From: Chloroflexota bacterium
GTDB taxonomy: Bacteria; Chloroflexota; Anaerolineae; Anaerolineales; Anaerolineaceae
Assembly: GCA_016887485.1 (NCBI GenBank)
Contig: CP069394.1
Location: 1,860,001-1,924,000, forward strand
Length of the DNA stretch: 64,000 nt
Direction: 5' to 3'
Position 1 is the first letter of the stretch. Each line of letters begins with the position of its first letter. Of the stretch, positions 1 to 9,845 are shown in pieces. The notes under the pieces were generated by a model that did no database searches, was not told where the DNA came from, and saw nothing but the letters and a program-made list of their open reading frames with translations. Position numbers and translations under genes: made by a program.

Positions 1-97
1 CGGACGTTTCCGTGGCGGTGGCGTTGATTTGCGGCGTAGGAGCAACACATCCTGAGAGCATCAGGACCAGTAAAAGCAGGTAGAAGGTTTTTTTCAT
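1..97 (-). CDS. Lipoprotein, N-terminal part only
   Basis: The window edge cuts this gene after about 32 codons. What is visible is a lipoprotein signal peptide: MKKTFYLLLLVLMLSGC, a short basic start, a hydrophobic core and a lipobox (LSGC), so the mature protein would be lipid-anchored at Cys17. After the Cys the sequence is Thr/Pro/Ala-rich, as is usual for a linker. The ATG lies one base past the stop of the upstream sulfatase-like gene, so the two are probably co-transcribed and translationally coupled. The function of the mature protein is not visible. Confidence 0.75.
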   Translation of the reverse strand, partial: MKKTFYLLLLVLMLSGCVAPTPQINATATETS

Positions 98-98
98 A

Positions 99-1631
99 TC
101 AATCCTGGGGACTGCAGAGGGTTTTCACCAGTGCGTCGATATCGGCGAGGTCATAGGTCTGCCAAACGTCATAACTGCGGTCGTTCAGCAGCCCATAGTC
201 CGAGCCAAAGAGGTCGTTGAAGAGCAGGCGGAAGACATTCACCAGCGAGATACCGTCATAAAATCCAGCATCCACCGGGTCAGTCCCCTGCGTATAGATG
301 GCAAAGAGGTTCTCAAAGCGTTCCTCGATCGGCCGCCCCTTGACAATTGCGCCGTGATCGCCCATGACGATGATGATCGGCGGCTTATCGGATTTTGCGA
401 TGATCTCCTCCAAAATCGCTGGGAGGACCGAATCAATATATTCGACCGATTCGACGTATTCTTCCGGGGTGATCGACTTGGTGTCATTGAACGTACCATC
501 CGTATGGAACACAAAGGGGTCATGCGTGACCAATAAATGGGCATAGACGAATTTATTACCGGGCATCTCCACTTCCGGCAGGGTTGGCAGGGTATCCAGC
601 GCGTAGAGAGTATCGCGGTAGTGGCGCAGATAGAGGTTGTCGTCAAAAGGATAGGCCCACGCATCCGGGAAAGCGCCATCCATATCGATCAGAATCCGCA
701 GGATGGAGGTATCCACAATCAGCCGCTCAAACTCTGTGATGCTGCCGGTGAAGGTGCCCTCTCGGGCATAGCGGATGTCATCGTTGATGTTGAAGTGGGC
801 AAAGACGAAATTCTGAAAGGTGATCGTCTGGTAATCATGATCGTTAAGCGTCTTGAAGACCGTGCTCTCATTCAAAGGCGGCAGCACAAGATGATCGCTG
901 TCCTCATAGAGGTGATGGAGGTAATCCAGCCCAAACATGGATGCGGTGGAGAGATAGGTGATCGGGTAATTTGAAGTGGAACAATCCGCCACCCAAAATC
1001 CGAGGTCTTCCAGCTCGCTGACAAACTCGGAATTATCCAGCCCGTAAACCTCCTCGAGCACATCCGATCGGGTATACCCATCCACCAGGATCAGATAGAT
1101 ATCCGGCAGGTTGGCAATGCTCTCTGCGGAAAGGGCGGAGGCCAGTGGTGCGCTATCCTCATCCAGGCTTGCCTGGGTGTGATAGACCTTGTATTCATAG
1201 ATCCCAATCGATACGGCCAGATAGCCAATGATCGCTACAACGCCCAGCTCAACGGCCGAATTCAGGCCGCGGGCATCTTTGACCTTGAAGATGATCAGCC
1301 CGACAATCAGCAGGTAGAGGGCCAGAATAACAGGCAGCAACCAGCGATGATTCACCACATCGCCCAAACGCGCCGTTAATATCAGATAAAGGTTGCCATA
1401 AAAAAGCAGCAGGAAGGCTAAAATCCCCGAAAGCAACCCCGCCTTGATCGGATCCCGGAGGAATAGGAAATAGAGCAGATAAAAAACCGCCGTGACGCCC
1501 AGTGTGATGAGCAATGGCCGGTAGAGCGCTGGGATATTGACAAAATCAACGTTGTTTTGCGCGAGAGAAAGAATTGGGAATACGGCTAATAAGACTGGCG
1601 TGAGATATTCATACCACTTTGCTTTGTTCAC
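99..1631 (-). CDS. Membrane-anchored sulfatase/phosphoglycerol-transferase-fold protein
   Basis: 510 residues. About five hydrophobic segments lie in the first 150 residues, followed by a large domain predicted to be extracytoplasmic with alkaline-phosphatase/sulfatase-fold motifs: a metal-binding start at DIYLILVDGYTRSD (about residue 175), a candidate nucleophile region with Thr/Ser in NYPITYLSTASMFG, and a late IIIVMGDHGA motif supplying Asp/His metal ligands. This layout matches LTA-synthase-like and arylsulfatase-like envelope enzymes that move or remove phospho- or sulfo-groups on lipids or glycans. The substrate cannot be told. It is followed after 1 nt by a lipoprotein gene. Confidence 0.75.
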   Translation of the reverse strand: MNKAKWYEYLTPVLLAVFPILSLAQNNVDFVNIPALYRPLLITLGVTAVFYLLYFLFLRDPIKAGLLSGILAFLLLFYGNLYLILTARLGDVVNHRWLLPVILALYLLIVGLIIFKVKDARGLNSAVELGVVAIIGYLAVSIGIYEYKVYHTQASLDEDSAPLASALSAESIANLPDIYLILVDGYTRSDVLEEVYGLDNSEFVSELEDLGFWVADCSTSNYPITYLSTASMFGLDYLHHLYEDSDHLVLPPLNESTVFKTLNDHDYQTITFQNFVFAHFNINDDIRYAREGTFTGSITEFERLIVDTSILRILIDMDGAFPDAWAYPFDDNLYLRHYRDTLYALDTLPTLPEVEMPGNKFVYAHLLVTHDPFVFHTDGTFNDTKSITPEEYVESVEYIDSVLPAILEEIIAKSDKPPIIIVMGDHGAIVKGRPIEERFENLFAIYTQGTDPVDAGFYDGISLVNVFRLLFNDLFGSDYGLLNDRSYDVWQTYDLADIDALVKTLCSPQD

Positions 1632-1935
1632 CTGTGAGTCCTTGTGCGCTGGTGAGGTTTCGACTGAAAATTATTATACTGTCAGTCCTCAATCCCTTCA
1701 AATAGCCCTGTGGGATGGTTTAATCGCTTTTACGCGTTGTAAATCAACACCTAAAAGGGTATGCTGGGGTTAAATAATGCACCTGTCTCCCACTTGAAAC
1801 CCCGAACCTCTAAAATAAGCAAAAAAAATTTTGAGGCAATTTGATTTTTTTGTCAGATTGAATATTGCGAATCAAGTAGAAATGTTCGGCCAATTCTGGA
1901 GAGCTTTCATCCAGATTTGAGAGCCATATTGGTAA

Positions 1936-2050
1936 TTAAGGCTTCTCCTCGAGGAGAAGCTGTCTGCTTCGCAGACTGATGATGTGGTAAAAATTGAATA
2001 TTCACCTCATCCGGCACCTCGTGCCACCTTCTCCTCATGGGGAAGGCTTG
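1936..2050. repeat. Dispersed repeat, two copies in inverted orientation
   Basis: This intergenic stretch (1632-2109 has no other gene) holds two copies of one repeat family facing each other. Copy A (1936-1987, minus orientation) reads on its own strand CATCATCAGTCTGCGAAGCA, then CAGCTTCTCCTCGAGGAGAA and GCCTTAA. Copy B (2003-2049, plus) is a diverged version: CACCTCATCCGGCACC, then CACCTTCTCCTCATGG. A third member lies at 42277-42360. Each unit contains small internal hairpins (GTCTGC-GCAGAC; CTTCTCCTCGAGGAGAAG). No ORF or transposase is present, so this is a non-autonomous or REP-like element. Confidence 0.7.
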
Positions 2051-2109
2051 TCGGGAATATGAATTTAGTCCTTATTAATCAGACGAAATTATTACTAGAG
2101 GTGAATGAT

Positions 2110-2673
2110 ATGTCCCCAGAAATGAAGTTAACCACTCCCCAACAGGCTGAACTGTTTAATACATTACAGGCCCGCTTTGAGGCCAACCCCACCCGCCACG
2201 CGGGCATCACCTGGGCCGACGTGCAAACCCGGCTGGAAGCTCACCCGGAGAAACTATGGTCACTGAATGAGATGGAACGCACCGGAGGTGAACCGGACGT
2301 GGTAGACCTGGATGCTGACACCGGTGAGGTGATCTTCACCGACTGCGTGCCGGAAAGCCCCGAGGGCCGCAGAGCGCTCTGTTATGACCAGGCTGCGCTG
2401 GAAGCCCGCAAGAAGAACAAGCCTGCGGGCAGCGCTATGGGCATGGCGGATGAGATGGGGGTGACACTTCTGTCGGAAGCTGAATATCGCGCACTCGAAC
2501 AACTGGGGGCATTTGACCTCAAGACCTCAAGCTGGGTGTTGACCCCCGCAAAAGTCCGTAACCTGGGCGGCGCGCTGTTCTGTGACCGGCGCTTCGACAC
2601 CGTCTTCGTCTATCACAACGGCGCCGATTCCTATTACAGCGCTCGTGGGTTCAGGGCCTCGCTGCGGGTGTGA
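2110..2673 (+). CDS. DUF4256 family protein
   Basis: 187 residues from the ATG at 2110, chosen because AGAGGTGA precedes it at normal spacing; the reading frame runs further upstream only into repeat DNA. The protein matches DUF4256 along its length: LTTPQQAELFNTLQARFEAN near the start, the WSLNEMERTGGEPDVV block, and a C-terminal FCDRRFDTVFVYHNGADSYY block. Soluble, with no signal peptide. The family has no established function. It stands alone between a repeat and a convergent aldolase gene. Confidence 0.85.
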   Translation: MSPEMKLTTPQQAELFNTLQARFEANPTRHAGITWADVQTRLEAHPEKLWSLNEMERTGGEPDVVDLDADTGEVIFTDCVPESPEGRRALCYDQAALEARKKNKPAGSAMGMADEMGVTLLSEAEYRALEQLGAFDLKTSSWVLTPAKVRNLGGALFCDRRFDTVFVYHNGADSYYSARGFRASLRV

Positions 2674-2688
2674 GTAAATAGCAAATTC

Positions 2689-3387
2689 CTAATGGCTAGG
2701 TGCTTTGCTGTCAACTTTACCTTGGCCAGTTACCACTTTTTTCTGATCTCGACGGATCTTGGCAATGACCATCTCCCGGATAGCGAGCGGAACCTCACTC
2801 ACTTCATGGTCAGTACAAAGGGCCAGCAGATAAGCCAGCGAGCATTTCTCCAAAATCGCCACGTTATGAACCGCTCGCTCCATAGTAGACCCAAAGATCA
2901 AAGCCCCATGATTCTTCATGATGAAAGCGTTACTGACATTTTGCACATGATTGGCTATGGTATTCTTCAATTCGTCAGTTCCAGAAAAGGCATAAGGGAT
3001 GATGTCCACACTGGGGCCTAGGAAAAGGGCCTGCTCATCAAACAGGGTGGGGATTGGCGCATCAATTAACGCCAAGGCACTGGCATAGACCTGGTGGGTA
3101 TGGATAACGGCATTCACATCCGGCCGCACCTGGTAGATGGCACCATGCATCCCACTCTCAATGGAAGGCTTATGCTTTCCTGCAATTGGGTTGAGATCAT
3201 AATCAAGGACACAGACATCCCCTGATTTCATCTGCATGTAGTCAAAATTTGAGGGCGTAATGGCAAACCTATCCTGTCCCGGAATGCGCATTGAGACATT
3301 ACCCCCAGTCGCCATCAAAAATCCTTTTCGGACCAATCCTTGGGTGGTTTGAACAATTTGTTCCCGTACTATCTGGATGGAATCCAT
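2689..3387 (-). CDS. Class II aldolase/adducin family protein (fuculose-P aldolase type)
   Basis: 232 residues, full length for the family. Zinc-site residues are visible: His96 and His98 in VIHTHQ and His160 in MKNHG, with Glu77 (SIESGMH) in the position of the catalytic acid. The N-terminal TGGNVSMR loop is the usual phosphate-binding region. Members cleave or epimerise sugar phosphates (L-fuculose-1-P, L-rhamnulose-1-P, L-ribulose-5-P). The exact substrate is not decided by the sequence. It stands alone, convergent with the DUF4256 gene, with no sugar kinase beside it. Confidence 0.85.
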   Translation of the reverse strand: MDSIQIVREQIVQTTQGLVRKGFLMATGGNVSMRIPGQDRFAITPSNFDYMQMKSGDVCVLDYDLNPIAGKHKPSIESGMHGAIYQVRPDVNAVIHTHQVYASALALIDAPIPTLFDEQALFLGPSVDIIPYAFSGTDELKNTIANHVQNVSNAFIMKNHGALIFGSTMERAVHNVAILEKCSLAYLLALCTDHEVSEVPLAIREMVIAKIRRDQKKVVTGQGKVDSKAPSH

Positions 3388-3669
3388 TTTTCGCCTCCGA
3401 ATAAAAGTTTTTCATGAAAAATTATAGTTGGGCAGTTTATCCATGTCGAGGTTCTTCACAAAAATGGGGGAGTGCTAATGTTAATCAGATTTTATTGGAC
3501 ATCATTATTCTCTGCAACCAGGAATTACTCACCGCAATAATAATTAGTCGATATCGGCATTAAATTAAAACATATAATAAAAGTTGGCAAAAATCGTAGA
3601 CAACCAAACTCAAAAACAACCATTTACGTCTCGTTCTTCTAAATCAACTTATCAAAGGATATTGAATCC

Positions 3670-4569
3670 GTGATGATCTCTTCTTCTGAGCGCAAGATTC
3701 GAGCAAGTTTACGTTTCATTCGCATGATGCAAAACGTTCTCTCGCCCGCATTGGCAAACAGGCTTAACAAAATTGGCACAACCAAAGTCGAACTCGAACC
3801 CGATATAACCCAAGAGGTCATCAGCGCTGACGGGGTGCCCTGTGATTGGCTCATCCCCCAAAACTTCAACCCGGACCAGGTCTTGCTCTATCTTCACGGC
3901 GGCGGCTTCGTTTACGGACAAACCCCAATTCACCTGCAAATGGGGGCCTATCTGGCAAAGAAACTGGGCTTCCGGCTATTGATGGTGGATTACCGAACCG
4001 CACCGCAACACCCCTTCCCGGCCGCCCTGGATGACTGTGTGACAGTCTATGGATGGCTGCTGAGACAAGGGACCAAGCCTCATAATATGATAATTGCAGG
4101 AGATTCAGCCGGTGGAAGCCTGACCCTCGCCATTCAGTTTAAATTGCGCGAAGAAGGCCATCCCCTCCCCGCTGCTGCAGTCTGCCTCTCCCCAATCACT
4201 GACATGACCCCGGAGGCCAAAAGGCGTGAAGGGTTTAAGGATCCCATGCTGCCACCCAAAGCAATGGACTTTTACATTCAGGCTTATTTGGCTGGTCAGG
4301 ATCCACATAATCCACTCATCTCCCCCATTTTTGGTGACCTCAAAGGTCTGCCGCCCATTCTGCTGTTTACCGGTGATGAAGAAATCTTGCGCGAGGACGC
4401 TATTCATTTCACCAGGGCAGCAGAGGCTGCAGGTGTTGACGTGCGGCTGGAAATCTATCCCCGCATGTGGCATGTCTGGCAGCTATTCCTCTCACTGCCC
4501 CAGGCAAAGCAATCACTGGATGAGATGGCGGAGTTCTGTAAAAAACTTCTGCTGGGAAGTGCCTCCTGA
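3670..4569 (+). CDS. Alpha/beta hydrolase, hormone-sensitive-lipase family esterase
   Basis: About 299 residues. The HSL-family signature is complete: oxyanion-hole HGGG at residues 76-79 (YLHGGGFVYG), nucleophile elbow GDSAGG near 145, a late acid in the GDEEILREDA region and the His in MWHVW near 268. It is a cytoplasmic carboxylesterase acting on short acyl esters; the natural substrate is unknown. Translation starts at GTG 3670 or ATG 3673; AAAGGA at about 3654 suits the former slightly better. Confidence 0.88.
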   Translation: MMISSSERKIRASLRFIRMMQNVLSPALANRLNKIGTTKVELEPDITQEVISADGVPCDWLIPQNFNPDQVLLYLHGGGFVYGQTPIHLQMGAYLAKKLGFRLLMVDYRTAPQHPFPAALDDCVTVYGWLLRQGTKPHNMIIAGDSAGGSLTLAIQFKLREEGHPLPAAAVCLSPITDMTPEAKRREGFKDPMLPPKAMDFYIQAYLAGQDPHNPLISPIFGDLKGLPPILLFTGDEEILREDAIHFTRAAEAAGVDVRLEIYPRMWHVWQLFLSLPQAKQSLDEMAEFCKKLLLGSAS

Positions 4570-4595
4570 ATCAACTTATCCTCAATTATTAGAAT

Positions 4596-4660
4596 TAAAA
4601 AACCGCTCGAGATAAACTCGGGCGGTTCGTGTACCCCTAAGGCGACGTGTTCCGAACGAA
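4596..4660 (-). repeat. Decayed duplicate of the tRNA-Arg 3' end plus its terminator hairpin
   Basis: Reading leftward, this stretch repeats the tail of the tRNA-Arg gene at 5881-5953. GGGTACACGAACCGC (15 nt) is identical and covers the end of the acceptor stem plus flank, followed by a hairpin (CCGCTCGAG/CTCGGGCGG) and a T-run, just as after the intact tRNA. Further into the tRNA the match weakens (GCGAC and CGAACG are kept with an insertion). With the intact copy it brackets a 1.2-kb AT-rich segment. The rest of 4570-4886 holds nothing I recognise. Confidence 0.6.
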
Positions 4661-4886
4661 ACCCTTCCCTATTTCTAGGGGAAAATAAAGCTCAATCGTG
4701 TTACTTGTTCAGAATCTTAGTTTGAATAAATGAAATCGTCAAGGAACACTGGCGTTACTTGACTGGGCGGAATCTTCTCTTCATGCTTAGATGAGAGTAA
4801 AATGGTGCAAGGACATACTTAGCCCGAGACGAATTCCCTGTTGGGCGACCAAAATAATGAACAATAGAACATGAGAGAAGAAAACC

Positions 4887-5618
4887 ATGATTACTGAAGA
4901 AATCAAAGAACATTCACTTTGGCAGTCAATCTTCTGGCATTTGCTTCCAGGTATCCTCGGCGGAATTGTATACTTCTTAACAGTAGACCTTGTAAATGAC
5001 TTGGGATTCCCTTCAATAGTAGCACTGATCCTAGCTGGAATTTTTACTCTCGTTCCAATTCAATTAGGTGTATTGATCTATCAGAGTAGAAAAAATAAAC
5101 AAAAACTATTTGGTGAAATCGTCAGGTATTTTGAGCCATTGGAAATTTGGGAATATTTCCTTTGGGTATTCGTAATAGTCATTGCATCTGGGCTGATCAT
5201 GGGAGGGTTAGGGCCGGTCTCAGAATTTTTCCACCAAGAAATATTTAGTGGGATACCAAGTATAGATATGGGGCTGAGTACTAATTATTTAAAAACTAAT
5301 TTGATTATCACATATGTTTTTGTTCTTCTATTTGTCGTTTTAATAGTGCCAACCGTTGAAGAACTCTACTTTCGGGGTTATTTATTACCTAGAATGCCAA
5401 AAAAATTAAAGAAGCATCAATTAATTATTCACACGACTTTATTTGCTGTTTACCATTTGTGGTCACCGTGGATGATCGTTTCTAGAATATTTGGGGTATT
5501 ACCATTGGCTTATGTAGTGATGAGGAAACGGAATATCTACCTTGGAATAATTGCACATTGCTTAATAAATTCGATAGATTTCTTCATAGGAGTGGTATTC
5601 ATTACAAAGATGATTTAA
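4887..5618 (+). CDS. CPBP family intramembrane glutamic endopeptidase
   Basis: 243 residues with six or more hydrophobic segments. The CPBP/Abi motifs are present in order: EExxxR as VEELYFRG (Glu158-Glu159, Arg163), FAVYHLW with His near 189, and AHCLINS near 224. These residues form the active site of Rce1-like intramembrane proteases, which in bacteria include bacteriocin self-immunity and maturation proteins. The gene is clearly more AT-rich than its neighbours, lies between duplicated tRNA-Arg 3' ends and has no bacteriocin gene next to it. Acquisition by transfer is likely. Confidence 0.85.
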   Translation: MITEEIKEHSLWQSIFWHLLPGILGGIVYFLTVDLVNDLGFPSIVALILAGIFTLVPIQLGVLIYQSRKNKQKLFGEIVRYFEPLEIWEYFLWVFVIVIASGLIMGGLGPVSEFFHQEIFSGIPSIDMGLSTNYLKTNLIITYVFVLLFVVLIVPTVEELYFRGYLLPRMPKKLKKHQLIIHTTLFAVYHLWSPWMIVSRIFGVLPLAYVVMRKRNIYLGIIAHCLINSIDFFIGVVFITKMI

Positions 5619-5747
5619 AAATTGACTTATCCAATCCAACATCGACACAGACCTGCTAGGACCACGCTCCAAATACAAGCTTTGGCTATAATCCAATACA
5701 ATCCAAGCAAGGATGGTAGTGAGATTGGGCTGAGAAAAAATAAAAAC

Positions 5748-5760
5748 TGCGACTCGAACG
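5748..5760 (-). repeat. 13-nt copy of the tRNA-Arg T-arm
   Basis: TGCGACTCGAACG here is identical to 5890-5902 inside the T-arm of the tRNA-Arg gene, in the same orientation. The flanks do not match. The rest of 5619-5844 is AT-rich with no convincing gene; the 67-codon frame at 5622-5825 has no recognisable product. The match could be a relic crossover site of an element inserting at this tRNA, or chance. Confidence 0.4.
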
Positions 5761-5844
5761 TTTTTTGCGAAAAATTCTTTAGGAATCTAACTGAAAATCA
5801 GGTAAATCATCCAACTTGTGCCTAGTGGGGAACTGGATCATAAA

Positions 5845-5874
5845 CAAAAACCGCTCAGGATCAATCCTGAGCGG
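5845..5874 (-). terminator. Rho-independent terminator after tRNA-Arg
   Basis: On the minus strand an 11-bp perfect stem, CCGCTCAGGAT/ATCCTGAGCGG with a 2-nt centre, is followed by TTTTTG. It starts 6 nt past the tRNA 3' end and ends the transcript containing the tRNA. Confidence 0.85.
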
Positions 5875-5880
5875 TTCGTG

Positions 5881-5953
5881 TACCCTCGGTGCGACTCGAA
5901 CGCACAACCTACTGCTCCGCAAGCAGTTGCTCTATCCATTAAGCTACGAGGGC
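5881..5953 (-). tRNA. tRNA-Arg (anticodon GCG)
   Basis: A 73-nt cloverleaf folds on the minus strand: acceptor GCCCTCG/CGAGGGT, D-arm GCTTAATGGATAGAGC, anticodon stem ACTGC/GCAGT around the loop TTGCGGA, T-arm GTGCG-TTCGAGT-CGCAC, discriminator A. The anticodon read from the loop is GCG, decoding CGC/CGU. C35 and A20 in the D-loop agree with arginine identity. CCA is not encoded. Most bacteria use ACG (inosine) for this box, so GCG is worth noting. Confidence 0.9.
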
Positions 5954-5995
5954 TTTCTTACAGGCGTTAAATTCTAGTCCATATCACGCAACAGG

Positions 5996-7433
<1,438 letters not shown>

Positions 7434-7479
7434 CTTTACTTTTCTTTCCTATCTCTTATGCTCTCAAAAGATTTGTTGA

Positions 7480-8424
7480 TTAAGCCTCTTCGGCGTTCTC
7501 GTCTTCTTCGGCCTTTTCAGAGGCTTCAGAATCACCAGATTGAGTTTCGACCTCATCCTCGCCGATTTCCTCATCTTCGTCTTCATCATCGAACTTGGGT
7601 TTCTTGCCGGTGCCCATGTGCTTGAGGGTTGATTCACCCAGCAAGGCTTCATCTTCCAGCTCATCGTCATCCATAAAACGGGTGACTTCAGCGGGCATGG
7701 CAACATCACCCAGCTCATCTTCGTCAGCATCCTTAGTGCGGATGGTCATACCTTCCATCACTGCATCAGCGATCTTGCCGACCAGCAGCTTGATGGCGCG
7801 GATGGCATCGTCATTTGAAGGGATCACATAATCGACATCTTTGGGGTTACAGTTGGTGTCCACCAGGGCGATGACGGGGATACCCTTGACGTTGGCTTCA
7901 TGCACGGCGGTGTCTTCACGGTTGACATCAACCACAAAGAGGATTTCCGGCAGGCCTTTCATATTGCGAACACCGGAGAGACGTTTCTCCAGGCGGGCGA
8001 TCTCGCGTTCGATCATAAGGCCTTCTTTTTTGGTCAGAAGGTGGATCTCGCCGCTATCGCGTAGGCGTTCCAGCCGTTCGAGTTCGAATATACGTTTCTG
8101 GATCGTGAACCAGTTGGTCAAGGTGCCGCCCAACCAGCGTTCAGTGACGTAGGGCATACCACAGCGGGTGGCCTGCTCTGCAATTGTGTCCTGAGCCTGG
8201 CGTTTTGTGCCAACAAAGAGGACTGAACCGCCATTAGCAACGGTGTCCCGGATGAAATCATAAGCATCATCCAGCAATTTAACAGTTTGCTGAAGGTCAA
8301 TGATATGGATTCCATTGCGTTCAGTGAAGATATACTGACGCATTTTAGGATTCCATTTATTGGTCCGGTGACCAAAATGGACGCCGCTTTCGAGAAGCGC
8401 TTTCATAGTAACTACAGATGACAT
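7480..8424 (-). CDS. rpsB: 30S ribosomal protein S2 with acidic C-terminal extension
   Basis: 314 residues. The first 230 or so are standard S2: [39 protein letters not shown], and [12 protein letters not shown]. The last 80 or so form an extension of Glu/Asp-rich low-complexity sequence not found in S2 of about 250 residues. First gene of rpsB-tsf-pyrH; AAAGGAG lies just upstream of the ATG at 8424. The extension is probably disordered and solvent-exposed on the ribosome. Confidence 0.95.
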   Translation of the reverse strand: MSSVVTMKALLESGVHFGHRTNKWNPKMRQYIFTERNGIHIIDLQQTVKLLDDAYDFIRDTVANGGSVLFVGTKRQAQDTIAEQATRCGMPYVTERWLGGTLTNWFTIQKRIFELERLERLRDSGEIHLLTKKEGLMIEREIARLEKRLSGVRNMKGLPEILFVVDVNREDTAVHEANVKGIPVIALVDTNCNPKDVDYVIPSNDDAIRAIKLLVGKIADAVMEGMTIRTKDADEDELGDVAMPAEVTRFMDDDELEDEALLGESTLKHMGTGKKPKFDDEDEDEEIGEDEVETQSGDSEASEKAEEDENAEEA

Positions 8425-8520
8425 GCGAATATACTCCTTTGCGTTTTAGCCTCCGCCTCTTTTAGCTCGTCCCTAACCCATCATATGGGCACGCAGAACA
8501 AATCCAGAGGCGTGTGAAAT

Positions 8521-8555
8521 AGGCTGCCAAGCGTTTTGGCAGCCGAATTAGTATA
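8521..8555 (-). promoter_or_regulatory. rpsB promoter -10 and leader hairpin
   Basis: On the minus strand TATACT (8550-8555) is a good -10 box, with a poor -35 (TTCCCT) 17 nt upstream. Just downstream, the leader begins with a strong hairpin, GGCTGCCAA-AACGC-TTGGCAGCC (8521-8544), about 95 nt before the rpsB start. Ribosomal-protein leaders often carry such structures for autoregulation; the match to any known S2 leader class is untested. Confidence 0.4.
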
Positions 8556-8621
8556 TCATATCGAGGATGAAAAGGGAATAGGTTAACCTCTCAGCAGCGG
8601 TTCTGAATTATGCTTTATGAT

Positions 8622-8656
8622 GAAAAATGAGAGGCTACCCAGTACAGGTAGCCTCT
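8622..8656 (-). terminator. Rho-independent terminator of the cohesin locus
   Basis: The minus strand has a 10-bp stem AGAGGCTACC/GGTAGCCTCT followed by CATTTTTCATC, directly after the stop of the last gene of the secreted-protein locus (8675). It marks the end of the 17.9-to-8.6 kb transcription unit. Confidence 0.8.
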
Positions 8657-8674
8657 AGCCAAACGGGGGAGCGG

Positions 8675-9817
8675 CTAATAGCTTCTAAAATAGAAGACTG
8701 GGAGATAAAACTTGGCCTTCGGCAAGATCGAGATATTGACCTTTGCAATATTTCCTGCCAAATCATAAGTATCAATACACTGGAAATCAAAATAATCCGG
8801 ACCACTGTAATTAAGGTCTGCCGTAAATGTCAGATCCGGTGGTGTCCACGGCAATATTCCATGGTTAGGGGTCGTGACCAGGACATAGCTAAAACTATCC
8901 CCATCCTCATCGTAGCATGAGACTGAAAACTCAACAAAATCACCTTGCTCAACTTCAATCTCATTCGGCAAAGCCACCGGTGCATCGTTCACATCAGAAA
9001 TTTGAATTGTAAAAACCTTATCGTAAAATTTTCCACCCGCATCAGTCACCCGTATATTGATCGTATAAGTGGATTTCACCTCATAATTGAAAGGTACATG
9101 AGTCTGCAGAACATCACCAACGATCGAAAAACCGAGATTGTCGGGATAAGTGACAACATCAACCAGACTATAAGTAAAGGTGTCGCCGGTATCCAGGTCC
9201 GATGCGCTCAAAGTTCCAACCATCGTCCCTGCAGGTTCGTTCTCGGGAACCGAATTATTTGAAAGCATAATGTTTGTGGGCGAACAGGATTCAGTGGAGA
9301 CAGTCCCATCGACAACCGTAAAGGGAATCTCAAAAGCATCCGGCCAATCAACTAACATGCTGTTCACAGGGTCGATCGTGATATCTGTGCTCATATTCCA
9401 GGTCACCGCTTCGAAGGTGATCAGAATCAGATTGCCGGTACCGGATTTTGGCGTCATTGAGAAACTGGCATCATTTTGCTGCACCATACCAAACACAATT
9501 TTCCCATTAATGTTATCAATAGTGTTCGTAGGCTCATAGAAAACGTTTTCCAAGGCATCGTCCAGAAATCCGCCGTTGACCACATCGGTAACCTGTATGG
9601 CTGCCGGGTCAAACCCAATTTCCAGGTGATAGCCTGTCAGATCCACCACATCCTGGACTTGGATCGCGATTGTTTGGTTCAAACAGGTTTCAACCGATGA
9701 ACTGGTGGGTTCAACGGATATCACCGTTTCTATCAAAGCCTGGGAGTAACCGTTTTTCGGCAAATTGATTAATAAAAAGAATAAAACAACAATCCCAACT
9801 TTGAATCTACGTCCCAT
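8675..9817 (-). CDS. Secreted cohesin + cadherin-like + Ig-like protein
   Basis: 380 residues with a signal peptide. Residues about 35-175 form a cohesin-type domain (VQDVVDLTGYHLEIGFDP, then GKIVFGMVQ and a final FTVVDGTV strand). Residues about 180-275 are a cadherin-like repeat (NSVPENEPAGTMVGTLSASD), then a VCBS/Ig-like domain (NDAPVALPNEIEVEQGDFVE). It ends in KFYLPVFYFRSY, resembling the FIPVFLH end of the protein at 11775. No transmembrane anchor. The cohesin should bind a dockerin; one is encoded at the head of this locus. Confidence 0.8.
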   Translation of the reverse strand: MGRRFKVGIVVLFFLLINLPKNGYSQALIETVISVEPTSSSVETCLNQTIAIQVQDVVDLTGYHLEIGFDPAAIQVTDVVNGGFLDDALENVFYEPTNTIDNINGKIVFGMVQQNDASFSMTPKSGTGNLILITFEAVTWNMSTDITIDPVNSMLVDWPDAFEIPFTVVDGTVSTESCSPTNIMLSNNSVPENEPAGTMVGTLSASDLDTGDTFTYSLVDVVTYPDNLGFSIVGDVLQTHVPFNYEVKSTYTINIRVTDAGGKFYDKVFTIQISDVNDAPVALPNEIEVEQGDFVEFSVSCYDEDGDSFSYVLVTTPNHGILPWTPPDLTFTADLNYSGPDYFDFQCIDTYDLAGNIAKVNISILPKAKFYLPVFYFRSY

Positions 9818-9845
9818 CCTAAAGTTCCCTTCTATCTAAACCTCT

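Noticed and set aside
5622-5825. 67-codon plus-strand frame after the CPBP gene
   Set aside because: No ribosome-binding site, no family, and it spans the T-arm-like fragment; treated as non-coding.
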